From assembly GCA_937951485.1 (NCBI GenBank), contig CALEDJ010000031.1, positions 1 through 64,000 on the forward strand: DNA of 64,000 nt, given 5' to 3'. Source of the stretch: an uncultured bacterium (GTDB taxonomy: Bacteria > Hydrogenedentota > Hydrogenedentia > Hydrogenedentales > CAILVY01). Positions within the stretch are counted from its first letter, which is position 1, and every line of letters starts with the position of its first letter. The notes beneath the pieces are model-generated. The model was not told where the DNA came from and ran no database searches. It worked only from the letters and a program-made list of their open reading frames with translations. This document shows positions 16,614 through 24,293 of the stretch, piece after piece. The position numbers were made by a program, and so were the translations under genes.

Positions 16614-17825
16614 TCAGACAAGTCCGTTGGAGGACTCGACCACCACGATGCCCCACGGGGTCACCCTGTAGCGTTTGGCGTCTTCTTCCAGGTCATATCC
16701 AATCACAGTGTGATCCGGCAGGAACACATTTTTTTCGATAATGGCGCGTCGGATGCGGGAGTGTCGGCCAATGCTGCACCCATCCATCAGAATGGATTCC
16801 TCGACATAGGAATAACTGTTGATGCGGACATTGAAAGATAACACCGACCGCCGCGCCATGCCGCCGCTTATAATGCAGCCGGGGCTAACGATTGAATCCG
16901 TGGCCACCCCGAAGCGCTTGCCGATGTCCGCAAACACGAACTTTGCGGGAGGGGCCATGGGCAGATTCGTGCGCAGCGGCCATGCTTTGTCATAGAGGTT
17001 GAACTGCGGGTCCACCTCTACCAGGTCCATATTCGCCTCCCAATAACTGTCAATTGTTCCCACATCGCGCCAATAGGTCGTTTCCTTCTTGTTTTCATCT
17101 TCGAAGGCATAAGCATATACCCGATGCGTCTGGATCATCCGGGGAATAATATCCTTGCCGAAGTCATGCGAAGTTTTCCGCTCGGAATCTTCTATCACCA
17201 CCTGCTTCAGGACATCGGTATTGAATATGTACACGCCCATGGAGGCCAACGCCCGGTCCGGTTTGTCGGGCAAAGGCTTGGGGGTTTCCGGTTTTTCCTC
17301 AAATCCGATGACCCGCCCTTCGGCATCCACTTCAAGGATACCGAAGCGGGTTGCCTCCCGCAATTCCACCTCGATGGTGGAGATGGTGAGGTCCGCTTCC
17401 CGTTCTCGGTGGAACAACACCATCTTACGATAATCCATCTTGTAGATGTGGTCGCCGGACAGAATGAGGACTTCCTGCGGCGATTCCTGGTCAATTGAGT
17501 ATAGATTCTGATAAATCGCATCCGCCGTACCGAGATACCAATTGTCATTGACGCGCATCTGGGGCGGAATAATGTCAATGAATTCCCCCAGTTCGCTGTG
17601 CATGATGTTCCAGGCCGAACGCAAATGCCGGGCCAGTGAATTCGATTTGTATTGCACCAGCACCTGAATGCGCCGCAGGTCGGAATTGACGCAATTGGAG
17701 AGGGTGAAGTCAATGATCCGGTACATTCCTCCGAATGGGACGGCCGGTTTGGCGCGATTTCTGGTCAGGGGGTGCAGTCGTTCCCCTGCGCCGCCGGCCA
17801 AAAGAACAGTCAAGACGTTTTTCAT
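16614..17825 (-). CDS. glgC: Glucose-1-phosphate adenylyltransferase (ADP-glucose pyrophosphorylase)
   Basis: A 403-residue enzyme that makes ADP-glucose from ATP and glucose-1-phosphate for glycogen synthesis. The N-terminal nucleotidyltransferase signature LLAGGAGERLHPLTRNRAKP is complete, followed by PFGGMYRIIDFTLSNC and SGDHIYKMDY (catalytic Asp region). The C-terminal third is a left-handed beta-helix of hexapeptide-like repeats (SILMDGCSIGRHSRIRRAII). Length is normal. An extended -10 promoter lies about 115 bases upstream. No other glycogen gene is adjacent in the window. Confidence 0.96.
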   Translation of the reverse strand: MKNVLTVLLAGGAGERLHPLTRNRAKPAVPFGGMYRIIDFTLSNCVNSDLRRIQVLVQYKSNSLARHLRSAWNIMHSELGEFIDIIPPQMRVNDNWYLGTADAIYQNLYSIDQESPQEVLILSGDHIYKMDYRKMVLFHREREADLTISTIEVELREATRFGILEVDAEGRVIGFEEKPETPKPLPDKPDRALASMGVYIFNTDVLKQVVIEDSERKTSHDFGKDIIPRMIQTHRVYAYAFEDENKKETTYWRDVGTIDSYWEANMDLVEVDPQFNLYDKAWPLRTNLPMAPPAKFVFADIGKRFGVATDSIVSPGCIISGGMARRSVLSFNVRINSYSYVEESILMDGCSIGRHSRIRRAIIEKNVFLPDHTVIGYDLEEDAKRYRVTPWGIVVVESSNGLV

Positions 17826-17938
17826 GGCAGACTCCCTCCAGACCCCACGTCGTCACGGTACTCCCCATTTCGACTTTCTCACCCACCGCTTCCGACCCAT
17901 TTCAAACCCTCCTCGTTGGCGTAAATCACCCGCTCGGT

Positions 17939-17967
17939 ATTATACCATCTGGACAGCCTGTTTAAGA
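17939..17967 (-). promoter_or_regulatory. Probable extended -10 promoter for glgC
   Basis: On the minus strand the sequence TGGTATAAT (17947-17939) is a consensus -10 with the TGn extension. The -35 region (TCTTAA or TTAAAC near 17960-17967) is weak, as is common for extended -10 promoters. It lies between the Crp/Fnr gene and glgC and points at glgC. Confidence 0.55.
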
Positions 17968-17988
17968 AGTGTTGGTCCGGTCGCCTGT

Positions 17989-18675
17989 TCAACCGCCGCG
18001 TGCGACGTCTTCCAGGGCGGTTTGATTCTGAATCGTGATACGGCGGTTGGCAGTTCTTACAATGCCGGCCTTTTGCAGTCCGTGCAGGGTAGCCGTGGTG
18101 GTCTCCCGGCGCGCCCCCACGAGATTGGCCACTTCCTGGTGGGTAATACGCAAAACGGACCGATCAGCCTCGCCGACACGACGTTGCAGGCGGATCAATG
18201 CCGCCGCAACGCGGCTCCTGACAGTGTTGAAAACGGTTTCTGCGAGCACCTGTTCGACGTCCATCACGCGGGAAGAGAGACTCCGGGCCACGGCGCGGGC
18301 CAATTCGACTTCTTCCCCCATTAACCGTGTGTAATCCTCGGATCGCATTAAACAGAGCAGACTGGGCGTGAGCGCTTCCGCGTAGTCGTCCCGCCGGGAA
18401 CGTCCTGCCAGGCATTCCTCTCCAAGAATGTCGCCCGGAAAAAGATGCCGAAAACTGAGTTCCCGTCCGTCGCCGGAAACGCGGGTCACCCGGACGCGCC
18501 CCTCACGGACCCAATATACGAAATCGCAGGGATCGTCGGGGAAAAAGATGATTTGTCGGGAATCATACTGGCGGTGATGGACAAAAGATTCGATGCGGGC
18601 CACCACCGGCGCGCCCAGATTGCTGAAAAACGGCGCCTCTTTTAGAGAGAGGGACAATTGCACTGGCCGTCTCAC
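17989..18675 (-). CDS. Crp/Fnr-family transcriptional regulator
   Basis: A 228-residue regulator. The N-terminal cyclic-nucleotide-binding-like beta-roll (about 15-125) includes FFPDDPCDFVYWVREGRVRV and FPGDILGEECLAG. The dimerisation helix follows, then a winged helix-turn-helix (ITHQEVANLVGARRETTTATLHGLQKAGIV). The N-terminal four-cysteine Fe-S motif of Fnr is absent, so it is not a classic Fnr. The start is GTG 18675 with GGAAGGG about eight bases upstream. The effector is unknown. It precedes glgC on the same strand, so regulation of carbon storage is possible but only by position. Confidence 0.9.
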   Translation of the reverse strand: MRRPVQLSLSLKEAPFFSNLGAPVVARIESFVHHRQYDSRQIIFFPDDPCDFVYWVREGRVRVTRVSGDGRELSFRHLFPGDILGEECLAGRSRRDDYAEALTPSLLCLMRSEDYTRLMGEEVELARAVARSLSSRVMDVEQVLAETVFNTVRSRVAAALIRLQRRVGEADRSVLRITHQEVANLVGARRETTTATLHGLQKAGIVRTANRRITIQNQTALEDVARGG

Positions 18676-18808
18676 AGGAGGAAACCCTTCCAGGAAGTCC
18701 TGCTCAAGAAGATTCTTTACGGACCTGCGGGCATTTTTCGGTGCGGCAATGGATCATGCTTTTTTTCGCCTGAAAAATCAAATCATCCGGCGATTCCTTC
18801 AAATCAGG

Positions 18809-19000
18809 TTACGGGGCGATTCTCCGCAGCAGCGCATCCAACGCGGCCTGGTTGGCCGAATAGAATTCAAAAGAATAACGAAGGAAATAGGCGGCGGAAA
18901 CGCCAAATATCCACAGGCCCAAAACAATCAAACCAAATCTTGCATTGAGCAGGCGGCGGATATGCCCCCCACCCTGATCCAACCCATCCAAGTCGTCCAT
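18809..19000 (-). CDS. Small single-pass membrane protein
   Basis: A 63-residue protein from ATG 19000, with GGAGA about 10 bases upstream. The acidic N-terminus (MDDLDGLDQGGG) is followed by one transmembrane helix (ARFGLIVLGLWIFGVSAAYF) and a short amphipathic tail. It starts five bases after the stop of the 124-residue gene and is probably translated with it, downstream of lon. No family is recognised. Confidence 0.6.
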   Translation of the reverse strand: MDDLDGLDQGGGHIRRLLNARFGLIVLGLWIFGVSAAYFLRYSFEFYSANQAALDALLRRIAP

Positions 19001-19005
19001 TTCGT

Positions 19006-19380
19006 TTATGTCTCCTGTCCCCAATTCTGGATTTCGGCGCGGAAACGCCTCACTTCTCCTACAATATCATCTCCCTCATAAAAACGCAGTCGGCCGCGCG
19101 CAGCGACACGGGCGCCCGGAGCGGCATCGGGCAGAACGGGGTCGGAATGAATGCACGGGCAATGCTCGTTACCCCAAGTTCTGCCGCAATGATCGAATGC
19201 CAGAAGCATCCAGCGTTCAGCATCGCGTGATTTGACCATCACTACAGGCGTGTCAAAACGTTTCCGCCCGTTGTTCTGCGCGTTGAACCCAGACGCTCCC
19301 TTCAACATCAGGCAGATTTGGGTGCGCAATTCCGTCAAAGGCGCTTCAGAACCGTTTTCCAGCCATAATTCCAAATCCAC
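19006..19380 (-). CDS. Hypothetical beta-rich protein downstream of lon
   Basis: A 124-residue protein starting at GTG 19380, 22 bases after the lon stop, without a good ribosome-binding site. It probably relies on coupling to lon. It reads like a standalone beta-sandwich domain (ELWLENGSEAPLTELRTQIC, RGRLRFYEGDDIVGEVRRF). Four Cys/His positions (IC, DHC, EHCPCIH) might bind metal. It resembles domains seen in planctomycete-type hypothetical proteins, from memory only. Function is unknown. Confidence 0.6.
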   Translation of the reverse strand: MDLELWLENGSEAPLTELRTQICLMLKGASGFNAQNNGRKRFDTPVVMVKSRDAERWMLLAFDHCGRTWGNEHCPCIHSDPVLPDAAPGARVAARGRLRFYEGDDIVGEVRRFRAEIQNWGQET

Positions 19381-19402
19381 GCTCCGGAGGGGATTCAGGG
19401 CA

Positions 19403-21772
19403 TCAATCCTTGATGCCCAGGGCTATTTCGAGCACTTCGTGCATCCGGCTCACGAAATGGAAGGTGAGTTTTCGCTGTACGGATTCCGGGACTTCGTCCA
19501 CGTCGTGGCGGCATCGTTCTGGCAGGATGACGTGTTTGATTCCCGCGCGGGATGCCGCCAACACCTTTTCCTTGACACCCCCCACGGGCAGCACGTTGCC
19601 GCGCAAGGAAATCTCGCCGGTCATGGCCAGCGCGCTTTTCACGCGCTTGCCCGTCAGCAGTGACGCCATGGCGGCAAACATGCTCACGCCTGCGCTGGGG
19701 CCGTCCTTTGGCACCGCGCCTGCCGGGACATGCACGTGAATGTCGCTTTCCGCGAAAATCTTGTCTTCGATGCCGAAACGTCTGGCGTTGGCCCGGAGAT
19801 AACTCAGCGCGGCCTGCGCGGATTCCTTCATCACGTCGCCGAGTTGGCCTGTGAGAAAGAGTTGGCCTTTGCCGGGCATGCGGGTTGCCTCGATGAAGAG
19901 GATGTCGCCGCCGACAGCCGTCCATGCCAGGCCGATAACCACGCCCGGCAGTCGGGTCCGCTCCGCCATGTCATAGTGCACTTTTTCACTGCCCAGATAT
20001 TCGCGGACCTGCTGCGGCCCGACCACGATGGGATTGCGGCGTCCGGATGCGAATTTTCTGGCGCATCCGCGGCAGATGTTGGCGATCTCCCGCTCCAGAT
20101 TACGCACGCCCGCTTCGCGGGTGTAGTCCGAGATAATTTTTCGCAGGGCGGTAGGGGTGAATCGGAGCCGCTTGGAGTTCAATCCATGCGCCTCCAGTTG
20201 GCGCGGAACGAGGTATTTTCGCGCTATTTGCAATTTTTCTTCGAGGGTGTAACCCGAAATTTCAATGATTTCCATGCGGTCGCGCAAGGCCCAGGGAATG
20301 GTGTCGAGCACGTTCGCCGTAGCGATGAACATGACCTTGGACAAGTCGAAGGCCACATTAAGGTAGTTGTCCACGAAATTGGCATTCTGCGCGGGGTCCA
20401 GCACCTCCAGCAATGCACTGGACGGATCGCCCCGGAAATCCGCGCCGACCTTGTCAATTTCGTCGAGCATGAAGACCGGGTTGTTGGATTGCGCCTTGCG
20501 GATGCCCTGGATGATGCGTCCTGGCATCGCGCCGACGTAGGTTTTTCGGTGGCCGCGAATTTCCGCCTCGTCGTGGAGGCCGCCTAAGGCCATGCGTACG
20601 AAGTTGCGTCCCAAGGCCCGCGCAATGGACTGCCCCAGCGAAGTTTTGCCGACCCCTGGCGGTCCCTGAAAACACAGGATAGGCCCGTGGGCGTCGGGTT
20701 TCAGTTTTCGAACAGCGAGGTATTCAAGGATGCGCTTCTTCACCTTGTCCAGCCCATAATGGTCCTTGTTCAGAATGGATTCCGCGCGTTCTATGTCCAG
20801 TTGGTCCATTGTTGCAATGTTCCACGGCAACTCCAGCAGCGTGTCGAGATAGGTCGTCACGACATTGTAGTCGGCGCTGGCCTCGTTCATGCGTTCGAGG
20901 CGGCCCACCTCGCGCAGCGCCTCCTTCCTGGCCTCCTCCGGCAGCCCGGCGGCCTCTATTTTTTTTCGATACTCCTCGATTTCCGGCTGATCGCCCTCGC
21001 CCAGTTCTTCTCGAATGGCCTTCAACTGTTGCCGCAGGAAGAATTCCCGCTGGCCCTTGTCAATCGCCGCCTTTACATCCTGATGAATCTTGGTGGATGC
21101 CTGAAGCAGTTCGATTTCGCGCTGGAGCAACGGCATCAATATCTTCATGCGCTGGCGGCAGTCCGTTGTCTCAAGCAGTTTCTGCTTGTCCTCCAGAGGA
21201 ATGTTCAGATTTCCCGCAATCAGATCGGTCAGAAACCCCGGATTATCTATGTTGTCAATGATGCCTTGCGCGCCGTCGGGAATGTTTGGGCTGATGGCGA
21301 TCAGGTTCGACATCTGCATTTTGAGTGTCATCGCCATCGCCTCAGTCTCATCCGAGTGATCAATGATGTCTTCCAGCGGCATGATTTGCACCACCGGGTA
21401 AGGCGATTTCCGGACCAGACCAACGATGCGAAAACGTTGCTGGACCTGGATAAGGGTGTCGAAATACCCCTCCGGATGCTGGTGTACCTGAAGAATGCGT
21501 CCGATGCAGCCGACGCTGTAGGCGTCATTCAAGGTGCTCGCCTCACGCTGGGGGTTACGCAGGGTTACCATTGCCAGCAGCCGGTGCCCTTTGACCGCGT
21601 CTTCGATCAGCGCCTTGTCTTCCTTGCCCGCCCGGATGGGCGCCAGCGTGTTCGGGAAGACAACGATGCCCCGCAGCATCAGCAGAGGTAACGCATCTGG
21701 AAATTTCATGGAAGTCTGCGCAGGCAAATTTGGCGCTGCGTCGGACGCAGAATCATTCCTGTCGTTGCTCAT
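19403..21772 (-). CDS. lon: ATP-dependent protease Lon
   Basis: A 789-residue cytosolic AAA+ serine protease that degrades misfolded and regulatory proteins. The N-terminal LON substrate-binding domain begins at about residue 27 (LPLLMLRGIVVFPNTLAPI). The AAA+ module has Walker A GPPGVGKTSL and Walker B VFMLDEIDKVG. The C-terminal protease domain carries the catalytic Ser in KDGPSAGVSMF and the Lys in GGVKEKVLAA. Length matches the family. GGGGAAGAA precedes ATG 21772. Two small genes follow closely on the same strand. Confidence 0.97.
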   Translation of the reverse strand: MSNDRNDSASDAAPNLPAQTSMKFPDALPLLMLRGIVVFPNTLAPIRAGKEDKALIEDAVKGHRLLAMVTLRNPQREASTLNDAYSVGCIGRILQVHQHPEGYFDTLIQVQQRFRIVGLVRKSPYPVVQIMPLEDIIDHSDETEAMAMTLKMQMSNLIAISPNIPDGAQGIIDNIDNPGFLTDLIAGNLNIPLEDKQKLLETTDCRQRMKILMPLLQREIELLQASTKIHQDVKAAIDKGQREFFLRQQLKAIREELGEGDQPEIEEYRKKIEAAGLPEEARKEALREVGRLERMNEASADYNVVTTYLDTLLELPWNIATMDQLDIERAESILNKDHYGLDKVKKRILEYLAVRKLKPDAHGPILCFQGPPGVGKTSLGQSIARALGRNFVRMALGGLHDEAEIRGHRKTYVGAMPGRIIQGIRKAQSNNPVFMLDEIDKVGADFRGDPSSALLEVLDPAQNANFVDNYLNVAFDLSKVMFIATANVLDTIPWALRDRMEIIEISGYTLEEKLQIARKYLVPRQLEAHGLNSKRLRFTPTALRKIISDYTREAGVRNLEREIANICRGCARKFASGRRNPIVVGPQQVREYLGSEKVHYDMAERTRLPGVVIGLAWTAVGGDILFIEATRMPGKGQLFLTGQLGDVMKESAQAALSYLRANARRFGIEDKIFAESDIHVHVPAGAVPKDGPSAGVSMFAAMASLLTGKRVKSALAMTGEISLRGNVLPVGGVKEKVLAASRAGIKHVILPERCRHDVDEVPESVQRKLTFHFVSRMHEVLEIALGIKD

Positions 21773-22245
21773 AAACCAGTTCTTCCCCGATGTTCAGAAT
21801 GAATGCCGGATCATGTTTTCGAGACGATTTGGTACAGGACATTTTTACTTGCGGAGCGCGTCAGTGTTCCTGTATCCCGTCAGGTCGCACACAAAAAGTA
21901 TAAGGACGAAGATCAGCAAGCGCAAACCCATCCCGGAGGTCAGCGGAAATAATTCTTATTGTTGTATCAGTAACATCTAAGAAGATAGACATAGCCTTTG
22001 GAATCAAAACGCTCGACACGTTCTTTTCGTCATTGCGAGCGAAGCGGCACACCACGCCGCTGAGCGAAGCAATGGGGGAGTCATGCATAGTGATTGCTTC
22101 AGTCCGCTAAAATGTTGTCAGTATTTTTATTCCGATAGTACGATTGTATCGTACCGGGGAACAGAACTCTCCTCATACTTTTTTGACAACAACATTTTAT
22201 TGCACTACGATAAAAATGTCAGCAATCAAAAAGGACCTGTGCATC
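21773..22245. other. 473-bp gap upstream of lon and the oxidoreductase gene
   Basis: This divergent intergenic region must hold the promoters for lon (minus) and the Gfo/Idh/MocA gene (plus), but I cannot pick either with confidence. It is AT-richer than its neighbours and contains a GTCATTGCGAG-type repeat at 22029-22076. No gene is supported. Confidence 0.5.
22029..22076. repeat. GTCATTGCGAG-type palindromic repeat
   Basis: The element runs GTCATTGCGAGCGAAGCG, then a GCGGC/GCCGC hairpin with a seven-base loop, then GAGCGAAGCAATG. The ends are inverted (CATTGC and GCAATG). Partial relatives occur at 61969-61980 and 62076-62096. This sequence type is a known dispersed intergenic repeat in many unrelated environmental bacteria. 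Confidence 0.7.
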
Positions 22246-23532
22246 ATGTCAGACCATCCGAACCGTCGTCAGTTTTTAAGACGCGCCATGGTTGGCGGCG
22301 TGGCGTTGGCGGAGGGCATTGGCGGGCTCGCGCGGGCGGCCTCGCCGAATGAAAGTGTTGTCGTAGGCGTCGCCGGCATGAGCCGTGGACGCAGCCTCGC
22401 GCTCACCTTTGCAGTGAATCCCCACTGCCTTCTCAAGTATGTATGTGACGTAGACCGCAGACGCGTCGAGAACGGCGCCAAAGCGGTTGAAAAGGAGACG
22501 GGGCAATCGCCCGCTCCGTTGACCGACCTGCGCCGGATGCTGGATGATCCCGAAGTGGATGCGGTGGTGCTTGCTCTGCCTGTGCATTGGCATGCGCCCG
22601 CGGCTATTCTGGCCTGCCGGGCGGGCAAGCATGTATACGTGGAGAAACCCTGTTCGCACAATCCCCATGAAGGCGAACTCTTTATTGCGGCGGCCAGAAA
22701 GCATGATTGCGTGGTGCAGATGGGCAACCAGCGTCGCGCCTCGGAAGTTACCAGGGAAGCGATGACGAGGCTGCATGAGGGCGTTATCGGGCGCGCCTAT
22801 TACGCACGGGGATGGTACGCGAGCATGCGCGGTTCCATAGGCCGGGGCCGGGAAGCGCCCGTGCCCGAACATCTTGACTATGAAATGTGGCAGGGGCCGG
22901 CGCCGCGGCGCCCCTACAGAGACAACGTGGTGCATTACAACTGGCACTGGTTCTGGCACTGGGGTACGGGCGAAATAGGCAATAACGGCACCCATGGGTT
23001 GGACCTGTGCCGCTGGGGGCTTGATGTGGACTATCCCGTGCGGGTCAATTCCGCCGGCGGCAGGTTTCGCTACGACGATGACCAGGAAACGCCGGACACC
23101 CATATGGTCTCGTATGATTTTCCCGGTGGCAAAATGATTTCCTGGGAAGGACTCAGTTGCAATCATCCGGGCCCGGGAGGCTCCGATTTCGGAGTGACCT
23201 TCTTCGGTGAAAACGGCAACATGTCCGTCGGCGACAGTTTCTACCGCATTTGCGACAATGACGGGAAAGTGGTGGAGGAGAAAAGCGGCAATCGGGGCGA
23301 CATCGAGCATATCGCTGTCTTCCTGGAAGCCGTGCGAAGCAGGGATCGCACCATCCTGACATCCGAAATCGAAGAAGGGCACAAGAGTACCCTGTTATCG
23401 CATCTCGGCAATATCGCGTATCGGACCGGCCGGTCGCTCCATTGCGGCGAAAAGGGTCATATCCTGCATGACGCCGAGGCTAATGCCCTGTGGAAGCGCG
23501 AATACGAGCCCGGTTGGGAACCCGCTGTGTAG
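22246..23532 (+). CDS. Tat-secreted Gfo/Idh/MocA-family oxidoreductase
   Basis: A 428-residue NAD(P)-dependent oxidoreductase-type protein. The N-terminus has a twin-arginine signal (NRRQFLRRAM then a hydrophobic run to residue about 32), so it folds before export. A Rossmann fold follows (VVVGVAGMSRGRSLAL), then the conserved EKPCSHNPHEG (the usual EKP motif) and a C-terminal alpha/beta domain with GEIGNNGTHGLDLCRWGL holding the conserved His. Such exported relatives are frequent in PVC-type bacteria and are linked to sugar metabolism. The start at ATG 22246 has AAAGGACC upstream. Confidence 0.9.
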   Translation: MSDHPNRRQFLRRAMVGGVALAEGIGGLARAASPNESVVVGVAGMSRGRSLALTFAVNPHCLLKYVCDVDRRRVENGAKAVEKETGQSPAPLTDLRRMLDDPEVDAVVLALPVHWHAPAAILACRAGKHVYVEKPCSHNPHEGELFIAAARKHDCVVQMGNQRRASEVTREAMTRLHEGVIGRAYYARGWYASMRGSIGRGREAPVPEHLDYEMWQGPAPRRPYRDNVVHYNWHWFWHWGTGEIGNNGTHGLDLCRWGLDVDYPVRVNSAGGRFRYDDDQETPDTHMVSYDFPGGKMISWEGLSCNHPGPGGSDFGVTFFGENGNMSVGDSFYRICDNDGKVVEEKSGNRGDIEHIAVFLEAVRSRDRTILTSEIEEGHKSTLLSHLGNIAYRTGRSLHCGEKGHILHDAEANALWKREYEPGWEPAV

Positions 23533-23602
23533 TCCTTGTGCCGACAGTATTTCATCCTGCGCAAACGTGTTTGGTGAAGGCTGCTTCTGAATTGAAATAT
23601 TG

Positions 23603-23723
23603 TTCCACATTCTTCCTTCTTGCGGCGGCCCCGACTGCGGCCGCCCTTGGCCATTGGGTGGATACCGGAGAGATCTTCGGCGTGCTGATGGCCAACGCCG
23701 TTATCGGGTTTATTCAAGAATAG
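23603..23723 (+). pseudogene. Relic of a cation-transporting P-type ATPase
   Basis: A frame ending at TAG 23723 reads LLAAAPTAAALGHWVDTG, EIFGVLMANAVIGFIQE. This matches the first transmembrane hairpin of PacL/Ca2+-ATPase-type pumps, where LLGHWVD..VIFGVV..NA.IGF.QE is conserved. The preceding piece FHIL (23603-23614) is in a different frame, which suggests an old frameshift. No phosphorylation (DKTGT) or ATP-binding region follows. The remnant is about 40 residues of a roughly 900-residue protein. Confidence 0.65.
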
Positions 23724-23884
23724 TGCTTTCCAAAACAGGAGGTTAAGGAAACGAAAGGCTATGACCGGAACCCTCTGAAAATCCTGTGGAATAAAGATGA
23801 TGTGGCGGGCTTGTTCTATGCGGAAACCACTGCTTGGGGATTTCTGAGATTTCATTGACCCCTTTACCAAGGTGTCCCGTGTTG

Positions 23885-24095
23885 TTTCCCCTCACCCCAC
23901 CCCTCTCCCAATGGGAGAGGGTGTATATGGCGAAACTCGAGTCATGCTGTTGCTCCCTCTCCCGGTGAGAAAGGGTTTATGGCGAAACTCGAGTCATGCT
24001 GCTGCTCCCTCTCCCGGTGAGAAAGGGTTTATGGCGAAACTCGAGTCATGCTGTTGCTCCCTCTCCCTCCGGGAGAGGGGTGGGGTGAGGGGAAA
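23885..24095. repeat. Perfect 25-bp inverted repeat enclosing 52-bp tandem repeats
   Basis: The ends 23885-23909 and 24071-24095 are perfect 25-bp inverted repeats, built of CCCTCACCCC and CCCTCTCCC blocks. Inside, a unit beginning ATGGCGAAACTCGAGTCATG repeats three times with an exact 52-bp period (starts 23927, 23979, 24031; the third is shortened). Copies 1 and 2 differ at one base. The outer arms match a very common bacterial intergenic palindrome. No transposase is present. Confidence 0.9.
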
Positions 24096-24293
24096 AGTTG
24101 ATATGATAAAAGGCTTTTTTCAGAACTCAGCATATTCTGAACAGCGCTGTTGTCGGATGTCAATCAGAAAAAGGCACAAAACGACAACCTCCGGTAATCA
24201 TGGATGGTGGACAAAATCGTCGGATAATTGGGCGAAGAATCCCGCCGGAGCATCGCTTCCGAATATCGGGAAATATGCCGCCCCCAGACGCAA

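Larger units (their letters stand above)
23533..24293. other. 761-bp gap with gene relic and nested repeats
   Basis: It contains a P-type ATPase relic (23603-23723) and the composite repeat at 23885-24095. The rest shows no gene I can support. Both flanking genes are convergent, so the region can tolerate insertions. Confidence 0.6.

Noticed and set aside
23927-24070. The 52-bp tandem repeats considered as a CRISPR array
   Set aside because: The units are contiguous with no unique spacers, and no cas genes are in the window.
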